Origin: Pisaster brevispinus
Lineage: Eukaryota > Echinodermata > Asteroidea > Forcipulatida > Asteriidae
Direction of reading: 5' to 3'
NCBI GenBank assembly: GCA_023634235.1
Contig: JAMKCF010000003.1
Coordinates: 13,920,742 to 13,984,741 of the forward strand
DNA: 64,000 bases
Made by a program: the position numbers and the translations under genes. Below the pieces are notes generated by a model, which ran no database searches, was not told the origin of the DNA, and worked only from the letters and a program-made list of their open reading frames with translations. Shown one piece after another: positions 12,231-25,541 of the stretch; positions within the stretch are counted from its first letter, which is position 1, and the number at the start of each line of letters is the position of its first letter.

Positions 12231-12808
12231 TTTCCGGAAGTTCTGATCTAACTAGCAGAGTCTAAGTGTTTCAAGTTGTTTTCATGTTTTTACTAGCACT
12301 GCGCTGTATTGCAGAAACAGCCCAAAGTTATCTTGGGTGTGTGTGTCCAGTGTGGTTTAAATCAAGGAGTACTCATGGAATTTTCAAGGTGTCCTTGGTA
12401 TGACCACAGCTGGACAGATGGTTTATTGGTCAGCCTTGTGGTTTCACCTTGTTTCAGGTCAGCAGTGTACTGTTCAGCACACTGTAGATATAGACCAATG
12501 TTTACATTAAGGGTAGAGCTTGGAAATCTTGCTAATTACCCCAAGGACCATGGAGTGAGGGAAGCTGGGAAATGACATTCCAATGAATTATTCACCACTT
12601 AAGGGGTCTGGGCTTGGATGGAGAGCATTCCCTGAAGTTGGGGGTGAAATTCATGGAGACTAGGCAATGGTCAGGAGACTCTTATTTTCAAGGCGGTTTA
12701 AAGGAATTGCAATTCCCTTACGACTAGGTGAAAGAGAAATAACTCCTTGAATTTCAGCCAAAACCTGCACTTCACTGAGATTTTATGGCGTTTTCACAGC
12801 GAGATTTT
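12231..12808. other. Unique spacer, no gene seen
   Basis: Non-repetitive sequence between the LINE fragment and the main satellite. An 88-codon open frame (12,309-12,575) has no recognisable motif and no splice or translation context that supports it. Confidence 0.5.
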
Positions 12809-14470
12809 TAGAGTGGAAGTGGTACAGACAGAATGAATACAAAGAGTGAAGTTGTAAATAAATGCAAGGAGGGCAGATGTATGAAAGCAACAAGGGAAGC
12901 GATAATTAAACGTAAGAAGGGGAGTGGTAAATAAATACAAAGAAGAAAGTGGTATAAATGCAAAGAGGGAAGTGGTACAAACGCAAGGAAGGAAGTGGTA
13001 CAAACGCAGGGAGGGTAGTTGTACAAACGCAAAATGGGAAGTGGTACAAACCCAAAGAGGGAAGTGATACAAACGGAAGGAAGGATGTGGTACAAACGCA
13101 AGGAAGGAAGTGGTACAAACGCAAGGAGGGTAGTGGTACAAACGCAAGGAGGGAAGTGGTACAAACTCAAGGAAGGAAGTGGTACAAACGCAAGAAGGGA
13201 AGTGGTACAAACGCAAGGAAGGATGTGGTACAAATGCAAGGAGGGAAGTGGTACAAACGCAAGGAGGGAAGTAGTACAAATGCAAGAGGGAAGTGGTACA
13301 AATGCAAGGAGGGAAGTGGTATAAATGCAAGGAGGGAAGTGGTACAAACGCAAGAGGGAAGTGGTACAAATGCAAGGAGGGAAGTGGTACAAATGCAAGG
13401 AGGGAAGTGGTACAAATGCAAGGAGGGAAGTGGTACAAACGCAAGAGGGAAGTGGTACAAATGCAAGGAGGGTAGTGGTACAAACGCAAGGAGGGAAGTG
13501 GTACAAACTCAAGGAAGGAAGTGGTACAAACGCAAGAAGGGAAGTGGTACAAACGCAAGGAAGGTGTGGTACAAACGCAAGGAGGGAAGTGGTACAAATG
13601 CAAGGAGGGAAGTGGTACAAACGCAAGAGGGAAGTGGTACAAATGCAAGGAGGGAAGTGGTACAAATGCAAGGAGGGAAGTGGTACAAACGCAAGAGGGA
13701 AGTGGTACAAATGCAAGGAAGGAAGTGGTACAAACGCAAGAAGGGAAGTGGTACAAACGCAAGGAAGGTGTGGTACAAACGCAAGGAGGGAAGTGGTACA
13801 AATGCAAGGAGGGAAGTGGTACAAACGCAAGAGGGAAGTGGTACAAATGCAAGGAAGGAAGTGGTACAAACGCAAGAAGGGAAGTGGTACAAACGCAAGG
13901 AAGGTGTGGTACAAACGCAAGGAGGGAAGTGGTACAAATGCAAGGAGGGAAGTGGTACAAACGCAAGAGGGAAGTGGTACAAATGCAAGGAGGGAAGTGG
14001 TACAAACGCAAGGAGGGAAGTGGTACAAATGCAAGGAGGGAAGTGGTACAAACGCAAGAGGGAAGTGGTACAAATGCAAGGAGGGAAGTGGTACAAACGC
14101 AAGAGGGAAGTGGTACAAATGCAAGGAAGGAAGTGGTACAAACGCAAGAAGGGAAGTGGTACATACACAAGGAGGGAAGTGGTACAAACGCAGGGAGGGT
14201 AGTGGTATAAACCTCAAGGAAGGAAGTGGTACAAACGAAAGGAAGGAAGTAGTACAATGCAAGGAAGGAAGTGGTACAAACGCAAGGAGGGAAGTGGTAC
14301 AAACGCAACGAAGGAAGTGGTACAAACGCAAGGAAGGAAGTGGAACAAACGCAGGGAGGGAAGTGGTATAAACGCAGGGAAGGAAGTGGTACAAACGCAA
14401 GGAGGGAAGTAGTACAAACATATGGAAGGAAGTGGTACAAACGCAAGGAGGGTAGTGGTATAAACACAAG
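12809..14470. repeat. 23-bp satellite array before the first higher-order unit
   Basis: About 70 copies of a 23-bp unit with core GGAAGTGGTACAAACGCAAG plus GAG. Common variants are AAATGC for AAACGC, AAGGAAGG for AAGGAGGG, and a deletion giving CGCAAGAGGG. Several multi-unit blocks recur (for example the run containing CGCAAGAAGGG then GGAAGGTGTGG), so local higher-order structure exists. Because 3 units = 69 bp = 23 codons and the unit lacks stops, frames over 500 codons are open on the minus strand (Leu/Pro/Ser/Tyr/His/Phe/Cys/Thr repeats). These are artefacts. Confidence 0.95.
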
Positions 14471-17400
14471 GTCGAATGACAGTATACCAGTAGTAGCAAT
14501 TGAGGTATTTTATACTGTTGCTTATCTTTACTGTAAGGCTCTTTTATTTACCTTTGCATCTAGTAGTCTACAATGGGTGCCTGAGTCATCATGCGGTTAA
14601 AGCTCTAATGTTGGCCTGTGGTGAAGTCAAGGACGAGACATAATTGGAGGTGTATTCCTGTAAAATATCAGATAAATCCTTACATTTAGTTTAATTTGTC
14701 AAAATAAATTTTACTGAGAGGCACAAGGAGGGAAGTGGCACAAGCGCAACTGATAATTAAACACAATATTATGGAAGTGGTTTAAACGCAAGGAGGGAAG
14801 TGGTACAAACGCAAGGAGGGCAGTGGCAAAAACGCAAGGAGGGAAGTGGTACAAAGGCGGGAAGGGAAGTGGTACAAACGCAAGTAGGGAAGTGGTATAA
14901 ACGCAGGGAGGGAAGTGGTACAAATGCAGGGAGGGAAGTGGTATAAACTCAAGGAGGGAAGTGGTACAAAGGCAAGGAGGGAAGTGGTACAAACGCAAAG
15001 AGGGAAGTGGTATAAACTCAAGGAGGGAAGTGGTACAAATGCAAGGAGGGAAGTGGTATAAACACAGGGAGGGAAGTGGTACAAACGCAAGGAGGGAAGT
15101 GGTAATTGAAAGCAAGGGAGGAAATGGTCAAAAAAAGCAAGGAGGGAAGTGGTCAGTAAATGCAAGGAGGGTAGTGGTATAAATGCAAGAAAGGAAGTTG
15201 TAAAAAAGCAAAAACGGAAAAGTTCTAGAGAAAAGCAAGGTGAGTGGTACAAACACAAATGATCAATAAGCATGCAGTGAAGTGACAAATAAATGCAAGG
15301 AGGGAAGTAGTTTAACGCAAGCAGGGAAGTGGTACAAACGCAAGGAGGGAAGTGGTACAAACGCAAATAGGGAAGTGGTACAAACGCAAGGAAGGAAGTG
15401 GTATAAACGCAAGGAAGGAAGTGATACAAACGCAAGGAAGGAAGTGGTACAAACGCCAGGAAGGAAGTGGTACAAACGAAAGAAGGGAATTGGTACAAAC
15501 GCAAGGAGGGAACTGGTACAAACTCAAGGAGGGAAGTGGTACGAATGCAACGAGGAAAGTGGTACAAAAACGCGAGGAGGGAAGTGGTACAAACGCAAGG
15601 AAGGAAGCGGTACAAGCACAGGGAGGGAAGTGGTATAAACGCAAAGAGGAAAGTGGTACAAACTCAAGGAAGGAAGTGGTAATTGAAAGCAAGGAAGGAA
15701 ATGGTCAATAAATGCAAGGAGGGAAGTGGTCAGTAAATGCAAGAAAGGAAGTTGTAAAAAAGCAAAAACGGAAAAGTTCTAGAGGCAAGCAAGGTGAGTG
15801 GTACAAACACAAATAATAAATAAGCATGCAGTGAAGTGGCAAATAAATGCAAGGAGGGAAGTAGTTTAACGCAAGCAGGGAAGTGGTACAAACGCAAGCA
15901 GGGAAGTGGTACAAACGCAAGGAGGGAAGTGGTACAAACGCAAATAGGGAAGTGGTACAAACGCAAGGAAGGAAGTGGTATAAACGCAAGGAAAGAAGTG
16001 ATACAAACGCAAGGAAGGAAGTGGTACAAACGCCAGTAAGGAAGTGGTACAAACGAAAGAAGGGAATCGGTACAAACGCAGGGAGGGTAGTGGTGGTATA
16101 AATGCAAGGAGGAAAGTGGTAAAAAAGCAAGGAGGGAAGTGGTACGAATGCAAGGAGGGAAGTGGTACAAACGCGAGGAGGGAAGTGGTACAAACGCAAG
16201 GAAGGAAGCGGTACAATTGCCAGGAAGGAAGTGGTAAAAACGAAAGAAGGGAATTGGTGCAAAAGCAAGGAGGGAACTGGTACAAACGCAGGGAGGGTAG
16301 TGGTATAAACGCAAGGAGGAAAGTGGTAAAAAAGCAAGGAGGGAAGTGGTACGAATGCAAGGAGGGAAGTGGTACAAACGCAAGGAGGGAAGTGGTACAA
16401 ACGCAAGGAGGGAAGTGGTCCAAACTCAAGGAGGGAAGTGTACAAACGCAAGGAGGGAAGTGGTACGAATGCAAGGAGGGAAGTGGTACAAACGCAAGGA
16501 GGGAAGTGGTACAAATGCAAGGAGGGAAATGGTACAAACAAAAGGAGGGAAGTGTACAAACGCAAGGAGGAAAGTGGTATAAATGCAAGGGAGGGAAGTG
16601 GTACAATTGCAAGGAAGGAAGTGGTATCAACGCAAGTAGGGAAGTGGTACAAATGCAGGGAGGGTAATGGTACAAACACATAAAGGGAAGTGGTATCAAC
16701 GCAAGGAAGGAAGTGGTAAAAACGCAAGGAGGGAAGTGGTACAAATGCAAGTAGAGAAGTGGTATAAATGAAGGGAGGGAAGTGGTACAAATGCAAGGAA
16801 GGAAGTGGTACAAACACAAATAGGGAAGTAGTACAAACTCAAGGAAGGAAGTCGTACAAACGCAAGAAAGGAAGTGGTACAAACGCAAGGAGGGAAGTGG
16901 TACAAACGCAAGGAGGGAAGTGGTACAAACTCAACAAAGGAAGTGGTACAAACGCAAGGAAGGAAGTGGTACAAACGCAAGGAAGGAAGTGGTAAAAAAG
17001 CAAGGAAGGAAGTGGTACATACACAAGAAGGGAAGTGGTACAAACGCAGGGAGGGTAGTGGTATAAACCTCAAGGAAGGAAGTGGTACAAACGAAAGGAA
17101 GGAAGTAGTACAAACGCAAGGAGGGAAGTGGTACAATGCAAGGAAGGAAGTGGTACAAACGCAAGGAGGGAAGTGGTACAAACGCAACGAAGGAAGTGGT
17201 ACAAACGCAAGGAAGGAAGTGGAACAAACGCAGGGAGGGAAGTGGTATAAACGCAGGGAAGGAAGTGGTACAAACGCAAGGAGGGAAGTAGTACAAACAT
17301 ATGGAAGGAAGTGGTACAAACGCAAGGAGGGTAGTGGTACAAACACAGGGAGGGTAGTGGTATAAACCCAGGAAGGAAAGTGGTACAAACGCAAGGAAGG

Positions 17401-17487
17401 AAATGGTACAAACGCAAGGAAGGAAGTGGTACAAACGCAAGGAGGGAACTGGTACAAACGCAGAGAGGGTAGTGGTATAAACACAAG
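14471..17487. repeat. Satellite higher-order unit 1 (3,017 bp)
   Basis: Begins with the ~254-bp non-satellite module (14,471-14,724, from GTCGAATGACAGTATACC to CTGAGAGGCAC), then 23-bp units. It contains two copies of a landmark block, GTTCTAGAG followed by AAGCAAGGTGAGTGG and AATAAGCATGCAGTGAAG, at about 15,222 and 15,776 (about 554 bp apart). It closes with 23-bp units ending in TATAAACACAAG, which abuts the next module. Unit 2 repeats the same order of variant monomers. Confidence 0.93.
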
Positions 17488-20400
17488 GTCGAATGACAGT
17501 ATACCAGTAGTAGCAATTGAGGTATTTTATACTGTTGCTTATCTTTACTGTAAGGCTCTTTTATTTACCTTTGCATCTAGTAGTCTACAATGGGTGCCTG
17601 AGTCATCATGCGGTTAAAGCTCTAATGTTGGCCTGTGGTGAAGTCAAGGACGAGACATAATTGGAGGTGTATTCCTGTAAAATATCAGATAAATCCTTAC
17701 ATTTAGTTTAATTTGTCAAAATAAATTTTACTGAGAGGCACAAGGAGGGAAGTGGCACAAGCGCAACTGATAATTAAACACAATATTATGGAAGTGGTTT
17801 AAACGCAAGGAGGGAAGTGGTACAAACACAAGGAGGGAAGTGGTACAAACGCAAGGAGGGCAGTGGTAAAAACGCAAGGAGGGAAGTGGTACAAAGGCGG
17901 GAAGGGAAGTGGTACAAACGCAAGTAGGGAAGTGGTATAAACGCAGGGAGGGAAGTGGTACAAATGCAGGGAGGGAAGTGGTATAAACTCAAGGAGGGAA
18001 GTGGTACAAAGGCAAGGAGGGAAGTGGTACAAACGCAAAGAGGGAAGTGGTATAAACTCAAGGAGGGAAGTGGTATAAACTCAAGGAGGGAAGTGGTACA
18101 AATGCAAGGAGGGAAGTGGTACAAACGCAAGGAGGGAAGTGGTATAAACACAGGGAGGGAAGTGGTACAAACGCAAGGAGGGAAGTGGTAATTGAAAGCA
18201 AGGGAGGAAATGGTCAAAAAAAGCAAGGAGGGAAGTGGTCAGTAAATGCAAGGAGGGTAGTGGTATAAATGCAAGAAAGGAAGTTGTAAAAAAGCAAAAA
18301 CGGAAAAGTTCTAGAGAAAAGCAAGGTGAGTGGTACAAACACAAATGATCAATAAGCATGCAGTGAAGTGACAAATAAATGCAAGGAGGGAAGTAGTTTA
18401 ACGCAAGCAGGGAAGTGGTACAAACGCAAGGAGGGAAGTGGTACAAACGCAAATAGGGAAGTGGTACAAACGCAAGGAAGGAAGTGGTATAAACGCAAGG
18501 AAGGAAGTGATACAAACGCAAGGAAGGAAGTGGTACAAACGCCAGGAAGGAAGTGGTACAAACGAAAGAAGGGAATTGGTACAAACGCAAGGAGGGAACT
18601 GGTACAAACTCAAGGAGGGAAGTGGTACGAATGCAACGAGGAAAGTGGTACAAAAACGCGAGGAGGGAAGTGGTACAAACGAAGGAAGGAAGCGGTACAA
18701 GCACAGGGAGGGAAGTGGTATAAACGCAAAGAGGAAAGTGGTACAAACTCAAGGAAGGAAGTGGTAATTGAAAGCAAGGAAGGAAATGGTCAATAAATGC
18801 AAGGAGGGAAGTGGTCAGTAAATGCAAGAAAGGAAGTTGTAAAAAAGCAAAAACGGAAAAGTTCTAGAGGCAAGCAAGGTGAGTGGTACAAACACAAATA
18901 ATAAATAAGCATGCAGTGAAGTGGCAAATAAATGCAAGGAGGGAAGTAGTTTAACGCAAGCAGGGAAGTGGTACAAACGCAAGCAGGGAAGTGGTACAAA
19001 CGCAAGGAGGGAAGTGGTACAAACGCAAATAGGGAAGTGGTACAAACGCAAGGAAGGAAGTGGTATAAACGCAAGGAAAGAAGTGATACAAACGCAAGGA
19101 AGGAAGTGGTACAAACGCCAGTAAGGAAGTGGTACAAACGAAAGAAGGGAATTGGTACGAACGCAAGGAGGGAACTGGTACAAACGCAGGGAGGGTAGTG
19201 GTGGTATAAATGCAAGGAGGAAAGTGGTAAAAAAGCAAGGAGGGAAGTGGTACGAATGCAAGGAGGGAAGTGGTACAAACGTGAGGAGGGAAGTGGTACA
19301 AACGCAAGGAAGGAAGCGGTACAATTGCCAGGAAGGAAGTGGTAAAAACGAAAGAAGGGAATTGGTGCAAACGCAAGGAGGGAACTGGTACAAACGCAGG
19401 GAGGGTAGTGGTATAAACGCAAGGAGGAAAGTGGTAAAAAAGCAAGGAGGGAAGTGGTACGAATGCAAGGAGGGAAGTGGTACAAACGCAAGGAGGGAAG
19501 TGGTACAAACGCAAGGAGGGAAGTGGTCCAAACTCAAGGAGGGAAGTGTACAAACGCAAGGAGGGAAGTGGTACGAATGCAAGGAGGGAAGTGGTACAAA
19601 CGCAAGGAGGGAAGTGGTACAAATGCAAGGAGGGAAATGGTACAAACAAAAGGAGGGAAGTGTACAAACGCAAGGAGGAAAGTGGTATAAATGCAAGGGA
19701 GGGAAGTGGTACAATTGCAAGGAAGGAAGTGGTATCAACGCAAGTAGGGAAGTGGTACAAATGCAGGGAGGGTAATGGTACAAACACATAAAGGGAAGTG
19801 GTATCAACGCAAGGAAGGAAGTGGTAAAAACGCAAGGAGGGAAGTGGTACAAATGCAAGTAGAGAAGTGGTATAAATGAAGGGAGGGAAGTGGTACAAAT
19901 GCAAGGAAGGAAGTGGTACAAACACAAATAGGGAAGTAGTACAAACTCAAGGAAGGAAGTCGTACAAACGCAAGAAAGGAAGTGGTACAAACGCAAGGAG
20001 GGAAGTGGTACAAACGCAAGGAGGGAAGCGGTACAAACTCAACAAAGGAAGTGGTACAAACGCAAGGAAGGAAGTGGTACAAACGCAAGGAAGGAAGTGG
20101 TAAAAAAGCAAGGAAGGAAGTGGTACATACACAAGAAGGGAAGTGGTACAAACGCAGGGAGGGTAGTGGTATAAACCTCAAGGAAGGAAGTGGTACAAAC
20201 GAAAGGAAGGAAGTAGTACAAACGCAAGGAGGGAAGTGGTACAATGCAAGGAAGGAAGTGGTACAAACGCAAGGAGGGAAGTGGTACAAACGCAACGAAG
20301 GAAGTGGTACAAACGCAAGGAAGGAAGTGGAACAAACGCAGGGAGGGAAGTGGTATAAACGCAGGGAAGGAAGTGGTACAAACGCAAGGAGGGAAGTAGT

Positions 20401-20595
20401 ACAAACATATGGAAGGAAGTGGTACAAACGCAAGGAGGGTAGTGGTACAAACACAGGGAGGGTAGTGGTATAAACCCAGGAAGGAAAGTGGTACAAACGC
20501 AAGGAAGGAAATGGTACAAACGCAAGGAAGGAAGTGGTACAAACGCAAGGAGGGAACTGGTACAAACGCAGAGAGGGTAGTGGTATAAACACAAG
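17488..20595. repeat. Satellite higher-order unit 2 (3,108 bp)
   Basis: Module at 17,488-17,741, essentially identical to unit 1. Both GTTCTAGAG landmark blocks are present (about 18,307 and 18,863). Relative to unit 1 it has a few extra 23-bp monomers in the first third (for example around 17,821 and 18,066). One small deletion in the run near 18,675 gives CAAACGAAGGAAGG. Confidence 0.93.
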
Positions 20596-23381
20596 GTCGT
20601 ATGACAGTATACCAGTAGTAGCAATTGAGGTATTTTATACTGTTGCTTATCTTTACTGTAAGGCTCTTTTATTTACCTTTGCATCTAGTAGTCTACAATG
20701 GGTGCCTGAGTCATCATGCGGTTAAAGCTCTAATGTTGGCCTGTGGTGAAGTCAAGGACGAGACATAATTGGAGGTGTATTCCTGTAAAATATCAGATAA
20801 ATCCTTACATTTAGTTTAATTTGTCAAAATAAATTTTACTGAGAGGCACAAGGAGGGAAGTGGCACAAGCGCAACTGATAATTAAACACAATATTATGGA
20901 AGTGGTTTAAACGCAAGGAGGGAAGTGGTACAAACACAAGGAGGGAAGTGGTACAAACGCAAGGAGGGCAGTGGTAAAAACGCAAGGAGGGAAGTGGTAC
21001 AAAGGCGGGAAGGGAAGTGGTACAAACGCAAGTAGGGAAGTGGTATAAACGCAGGGAGGGAAGTGGTACAAATGCAGGGAGGGAAGTGGTATAAACTCAA
21101 GGAGGGAAGTGGTACAAAGGCAAGGAGGGAAGTGGTACAAACGCAAAGAGGGAAGTGGTATAAACTCAAGGAGGGAAGTGGTACAAATGCAAGGAGGGAA
21201 GTGGTACAAACGCAAGGAGGGAAGTGGTATAAACACAGGAAGGGAAGTGGTACAAACGCAAGGAGGGAAGTGGTAATTGAAAGCAAGGGAGGAAATGGTC
21301 AAAAAAAGTAAGGAGGGAAGTGGTCAGTAAATGCAAGGAGGGTAGTGGTATAAATGCAAGAAAGGAAGTTGTAAAAAAGCAAAAACGGAAAAGTTCTAGA
21401 GAAAAGCAAGGTGAGTGGTACAAACACAAATGATCAATAAGCATGCAGTGAAGTGACAAATAAATGCAAGGAGGGAAGTAGTTTAACGCAAGCAGGGAAG
21501 TGGTACAAACGCAAGGAGGGAAGTGGTACAAACGCAAATAGGGAAGTGGTACAAACGCAAGGAAGGAAGTGGTATAAACGCAAGGAAGGAAGTGATACAA
21601 ACGCAAGGAAGGAAGTGGTACAAACGCCAGGAAGGAAGTGGTACAAACGAAAGAAGGGAATTGGTACAAACGCAAGGAGGGAACTGGTACAAACTCAAGG
21701 AGGGAAGTGGTACGAATGCAACGAGGAAAGTGGTACAAAAACGCGAGGAGGGAAGTGGTACAAACGAAGGAAGGAAGCGGTACAAGCACAGGGAGGGAAG
21801 TGGTATAAACGCAAAGAGGAAAGTGGTACAAACTCAAGGAAGGAAGTGGTAATTGAAAGCAAGGAAGGAAATGGTCAATAAATGCAAGGAGGGAAGTGGT
21901 CAGTAAATGCAAGAAAGGAAGTTGTAAAAAAGCAAAAACGGAAAAGTTCTAGAGGCAAGCAAGGTGAGTGGTACAAACACAAATAATAAATAAGCATGCA
22001 GTGAAGTGGCAAATAAATGCAAGGAGGGAAGTAGTTTAACGCAAGCAGGGAAGTGGTACAAACGCAAGCAGGGAAGTGGTACAAACGCAAGGAGGGAAGT
22101 GGTACAAACGCAAATAGGGAAGTGGTACAAACGCAAGGAAGGAAGTGGTATAAACGCAAGGAAAGAAGTGATACAAACGCAAGGAAGGAAGTGGTACAAA
22201 CGCCAGTAAGGAAGTGGTACAAACGAAAGAAGGGAATTGGTACAAACGCAAGGAGGGAACTGGTACAAACGCAGGGAGGGTAGTGGTGGTATAAATGCAA
22301 GGAGGAAAGTGGTAAAAAAGCAAGGAGGGAAGTGGTACGAATGCAAGGAGGGAAGTGGTACAAACGCGAGGAGGGAAGTGGTACAAACGCAAGGAAGGAA
22401 GCGGTACAATTGCCAGGAAGGAAGTGGTAAAAACGAAAGAAGGGAATTGGTACAAACGCAAGGAGGGAACTGGTACAAACGCAGGGAGGGTAGTGGTATA
22501 AACGCAAGGAGGAAAGTGGTAAAAAAGCAAGGAGGGAAGTGGTACGAATGCAAGGAGGGAAGTGGTACAAACGCAAGGAGGGAAGTGGTACAAACGCAAG
22601 GAGGGAAGTGGTCCAAACTCAAGGAGGGAAGTGTACAAACGCAAGGAGGGAAGTGGTACGAATGCAAGGAGGGAAGTGGTACAAACGCAAGGAGGGAAGT
22701 GGTACAAATGCAAGGAGGGAAATGGTACAAACAAAAGGAGGGAAGTGTACAAACGCAAGGAGGAAAGTGGTATAAATGCAAGGGAGGGAAGTGGTACAAT
22801 TGCAAGGAAGGAAGTGGTATCAACGCAAGTAGCGAAGTGGTACAAACGCAGGGAGGGTAATGGTACAAACACATAAAGGGAAGTGGTATCAACGCAAGGA
22901 AGGAAGTGGTAAAAACGCAAGGAGGGAAGTGGTACAAATGCAAGTAGAGAAGTGGTATAAATGAAGGGAGGGAAGTGGTACAAATGCAAGGAAGGAAGTG
23001 GTACAAACACAAATAGGGAAGTAGTACAAACTCAAGGAAGGAAGTCGTACAAACGCAAGAAAGGAAGTGGTACAAACGCAAGAAAGGAAGTGGTACAAAC
23101 GCAAGGAGGGAAGTGGTACAAACTCAACAAAGGAAGTGGTACAAACGCAAGGAAGGAAGTGGTACAAACGCAAGGAAGGAAGTGGTAAAAAAGCAAGGAA
23201 GGAAGTGGTACATACACAAGGAGGGAAGTGGTACAAACACAGGGAGGGTAGTGGTATAAACCCAGGAAGGAAAGTGGTACAAACGCAAGGAAGGAAATGG
23301 TACAAACGCAAGGAAGGAAGTGGTACAAACGCAAGGAGGGAACTGGTACAAACGCAGGGAGGGTAGTGGTATAAACACAAG
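20596..23381. repeat. Satellite higher-order unit 3 (2,786 bp)
   Basis: Module at 20,596-20,849; its start reads GTCGTATGAC, a private A-to-T change. Landmark blocks lie at about 21,395 and 21,948. The last third is shorter than in units 1 and 2: the monomers containing AACCTCAAGG and AACATATGG are missing, which accounts for most of the length difference. Confidence 0.92.
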
Positions 23382-25541
23382 GTCGAATGACAGTATACCA
23401 GTAGTAGCAATTGAGGTATTTTATACTGTTGCTTATCTTTACTGTAAGGCTCTTTTATTTACCTTTGCATCTAGTAGTCTACAATGGGTGCCTGAGTCAT
23501 CATGCGGTTAAAGCTCTAATGTTGGCCTGTGGTGAAGTCAAGGACGAGACATAATTGGAGGTGTATTCCTGTAAAATATCAGATAAATCCTTACATTTAG
23601 TTTAATTTGTCAAAATAAATTTTACTGAGAGGCACAAGGAGGGAAGTGGCACAAGCGCAACTGATAATTAAACACAATATTATGGAAGTGGTTTAAACGC
23701 AAGGAGGGAAGTGGTACAAACACAAGGAGGGAAGTGGTACAAACGCAAGGAGGGCAGTGGTAAAAACGCAAGGAGGGAAGTGGTACAAAGGCAGGAAGGG
23801 AAGTGGTACAAACGCAAGTAGGGAAGTGGTATAAACGCAGGGAGGGAAGTGGTACAAATGCAGGGAGGGAAGTGGTATAAACTCAAGGAGGGAAGTGGTA
23901 CAAATGCAAGGAGGGAAGTGGTACAAACGCAAGGAGGGAAGTGGTATAAACTCAAGGAGGGAAGTGGTACAAATGCAAGGAGGGAAGTGGTACAAACGCA
24001 AGGAGGGAAGTGGTATAAACACAGGGAGGGAAGTGGTACAAACGCAAGGAGGGAAGTGGTAATTGAAAGCAAGGGAGGAAATGGTCAAAAAAAGCAAGGA
24101 GGGAAGTGGTCAGTAAATGCAAGGAGGGTAGTGGTATAAATGCAAGAAAGGAAGTTGTAAAAAAGCAAAAACGGAAAAGTTCTAGAGAAAAGCAAGGTGA
24201 GTGGTACAAACACAAATGATCAATAAGCATGCAGTGAAGTGACAAATAAATGCAAGGAGGGAAGTAGTTTAACGCAAGCAGGGAAGTGGTACAAACGCAA
24301 GGAGGGAAGTGGTACAAACGCAAATAGGGAAGTGGTACAAACGCAAGGAAGGAAGTGGTATAAACGCAAGGAAGGAAGTGATACAAACGCAAGGAAGGAA
24401 GTGGTACAAACGCCAGGAAGGAAGTGGTACAAACGAAAGGAGGGAAGTGGTACAAACGCAAGGAGGGAAGTGGTCCAAACTCAAGGAGGGAAGTGTACAA
24501 ACGCAAGGAGGAAAGTGGTACGAATGCAAGGAGGGAAGTGGTACAAACGCAAGGAGGGAAGTGGTACAAATGCAAGGAGGGAAATGGTACAAACGAAAGG
24601 AGGGAAGTGTACAAACGCAAGGAGGAAAGTGGTATAAATGCAAGGGAGGGAGGTGGTACAATTGCAAGGAAGGAAGTGGTATCAACGCAAGTAGGGAAGT
24701 GGTACAAACGCAGGGAGGGTAATGGTACAAACACATAAAGGGAAGTGGTATCAACGCAAGGAAGGAAGTGGTAAAAACGCAAGGAGGGAAGTGGTACAAA
24801 TGCAAGTAGAGAAGTGGTATAAATGAAGGGAGGGAAGTGGTACAAATGCAAGGAAGGAAGTGGTACAAACACAAATAGGGAAGTAGTACAAACTCAAGGA
24901 AGGAAGTCGTACAAACGCAAGAAAGGAAGTGGTACAAACGCAAGAAAGGAAGTGGTACAAACGCAAGGAGGGAAGTGGTACAAACTCAACAAAGGAAGTG
25001 GTACAAACGCAAGGAAGGAAGTGGTACAAACGCAAGGAAGGAAGTGGTAAAAAGCAAGGAAGGAAGTGGTACATACACAAGGAGGGAAGTGGTACAAACG
25101 CAGGGAGGGTAGTGGTATAAACCTCAAGGAAGGAAGTGGTACAAACGAAAGGAAGGAAGTAGTACAAACGCAAGGAGGGAAGTGGTACAATGCAAGGAAG
25201 GAAGTGGTACAAACGCAAGGAGGGAAGTGGTACAAACGCAACGAAGGAAGTGGTACAAACGCAAGGAAGGAAGTGGAACAAACACAGGGAGGGAAGTGGT
25301 ATAAACGCAGGGAAGGAAGTGGTACAAACGCAAGGAGGGAAGTAGTACAAACATATGGAAGGAAGTGGTACAAACGCAAGGAGGGTAGTGGTACAAACAC
25401 AGGGAGGGTAGTGGTATAAACCCAGGAAGGAAAGTGGTACAAACGCAAGGAAGGAAATGGTACAAACGCAAGGAAGGAAGTGGTACAAACGCAAGGAAGG
25501 AAATGGTACAAACGCAGGGAGGGTAGTGGTATAAACACAAG
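23382..25541. repeat. Satellite higher-order unit 4 (2,160 bp, internally deleted)
   Basis: Module at 23,382-23,635. Only the first GTTCTAGAG landmark block (about 24,179) is present; the second block and its surrounding monomers are absent, with the junction near 24,435 (CAAACGAAAGGAGGG). This fits unequal exchange between related monomers inside the unit. Confidence 0.92.

Noticed and set aside
12794..14499. Minus-strand open frames of about 560 codons, and many similar frames on both strands up to 38 kb
   Set aside because: Products of a stop-free 23-bp repeat (23 codons per 3 units). Several frames and both strands are open at once, and variants do not preserve any one frame.
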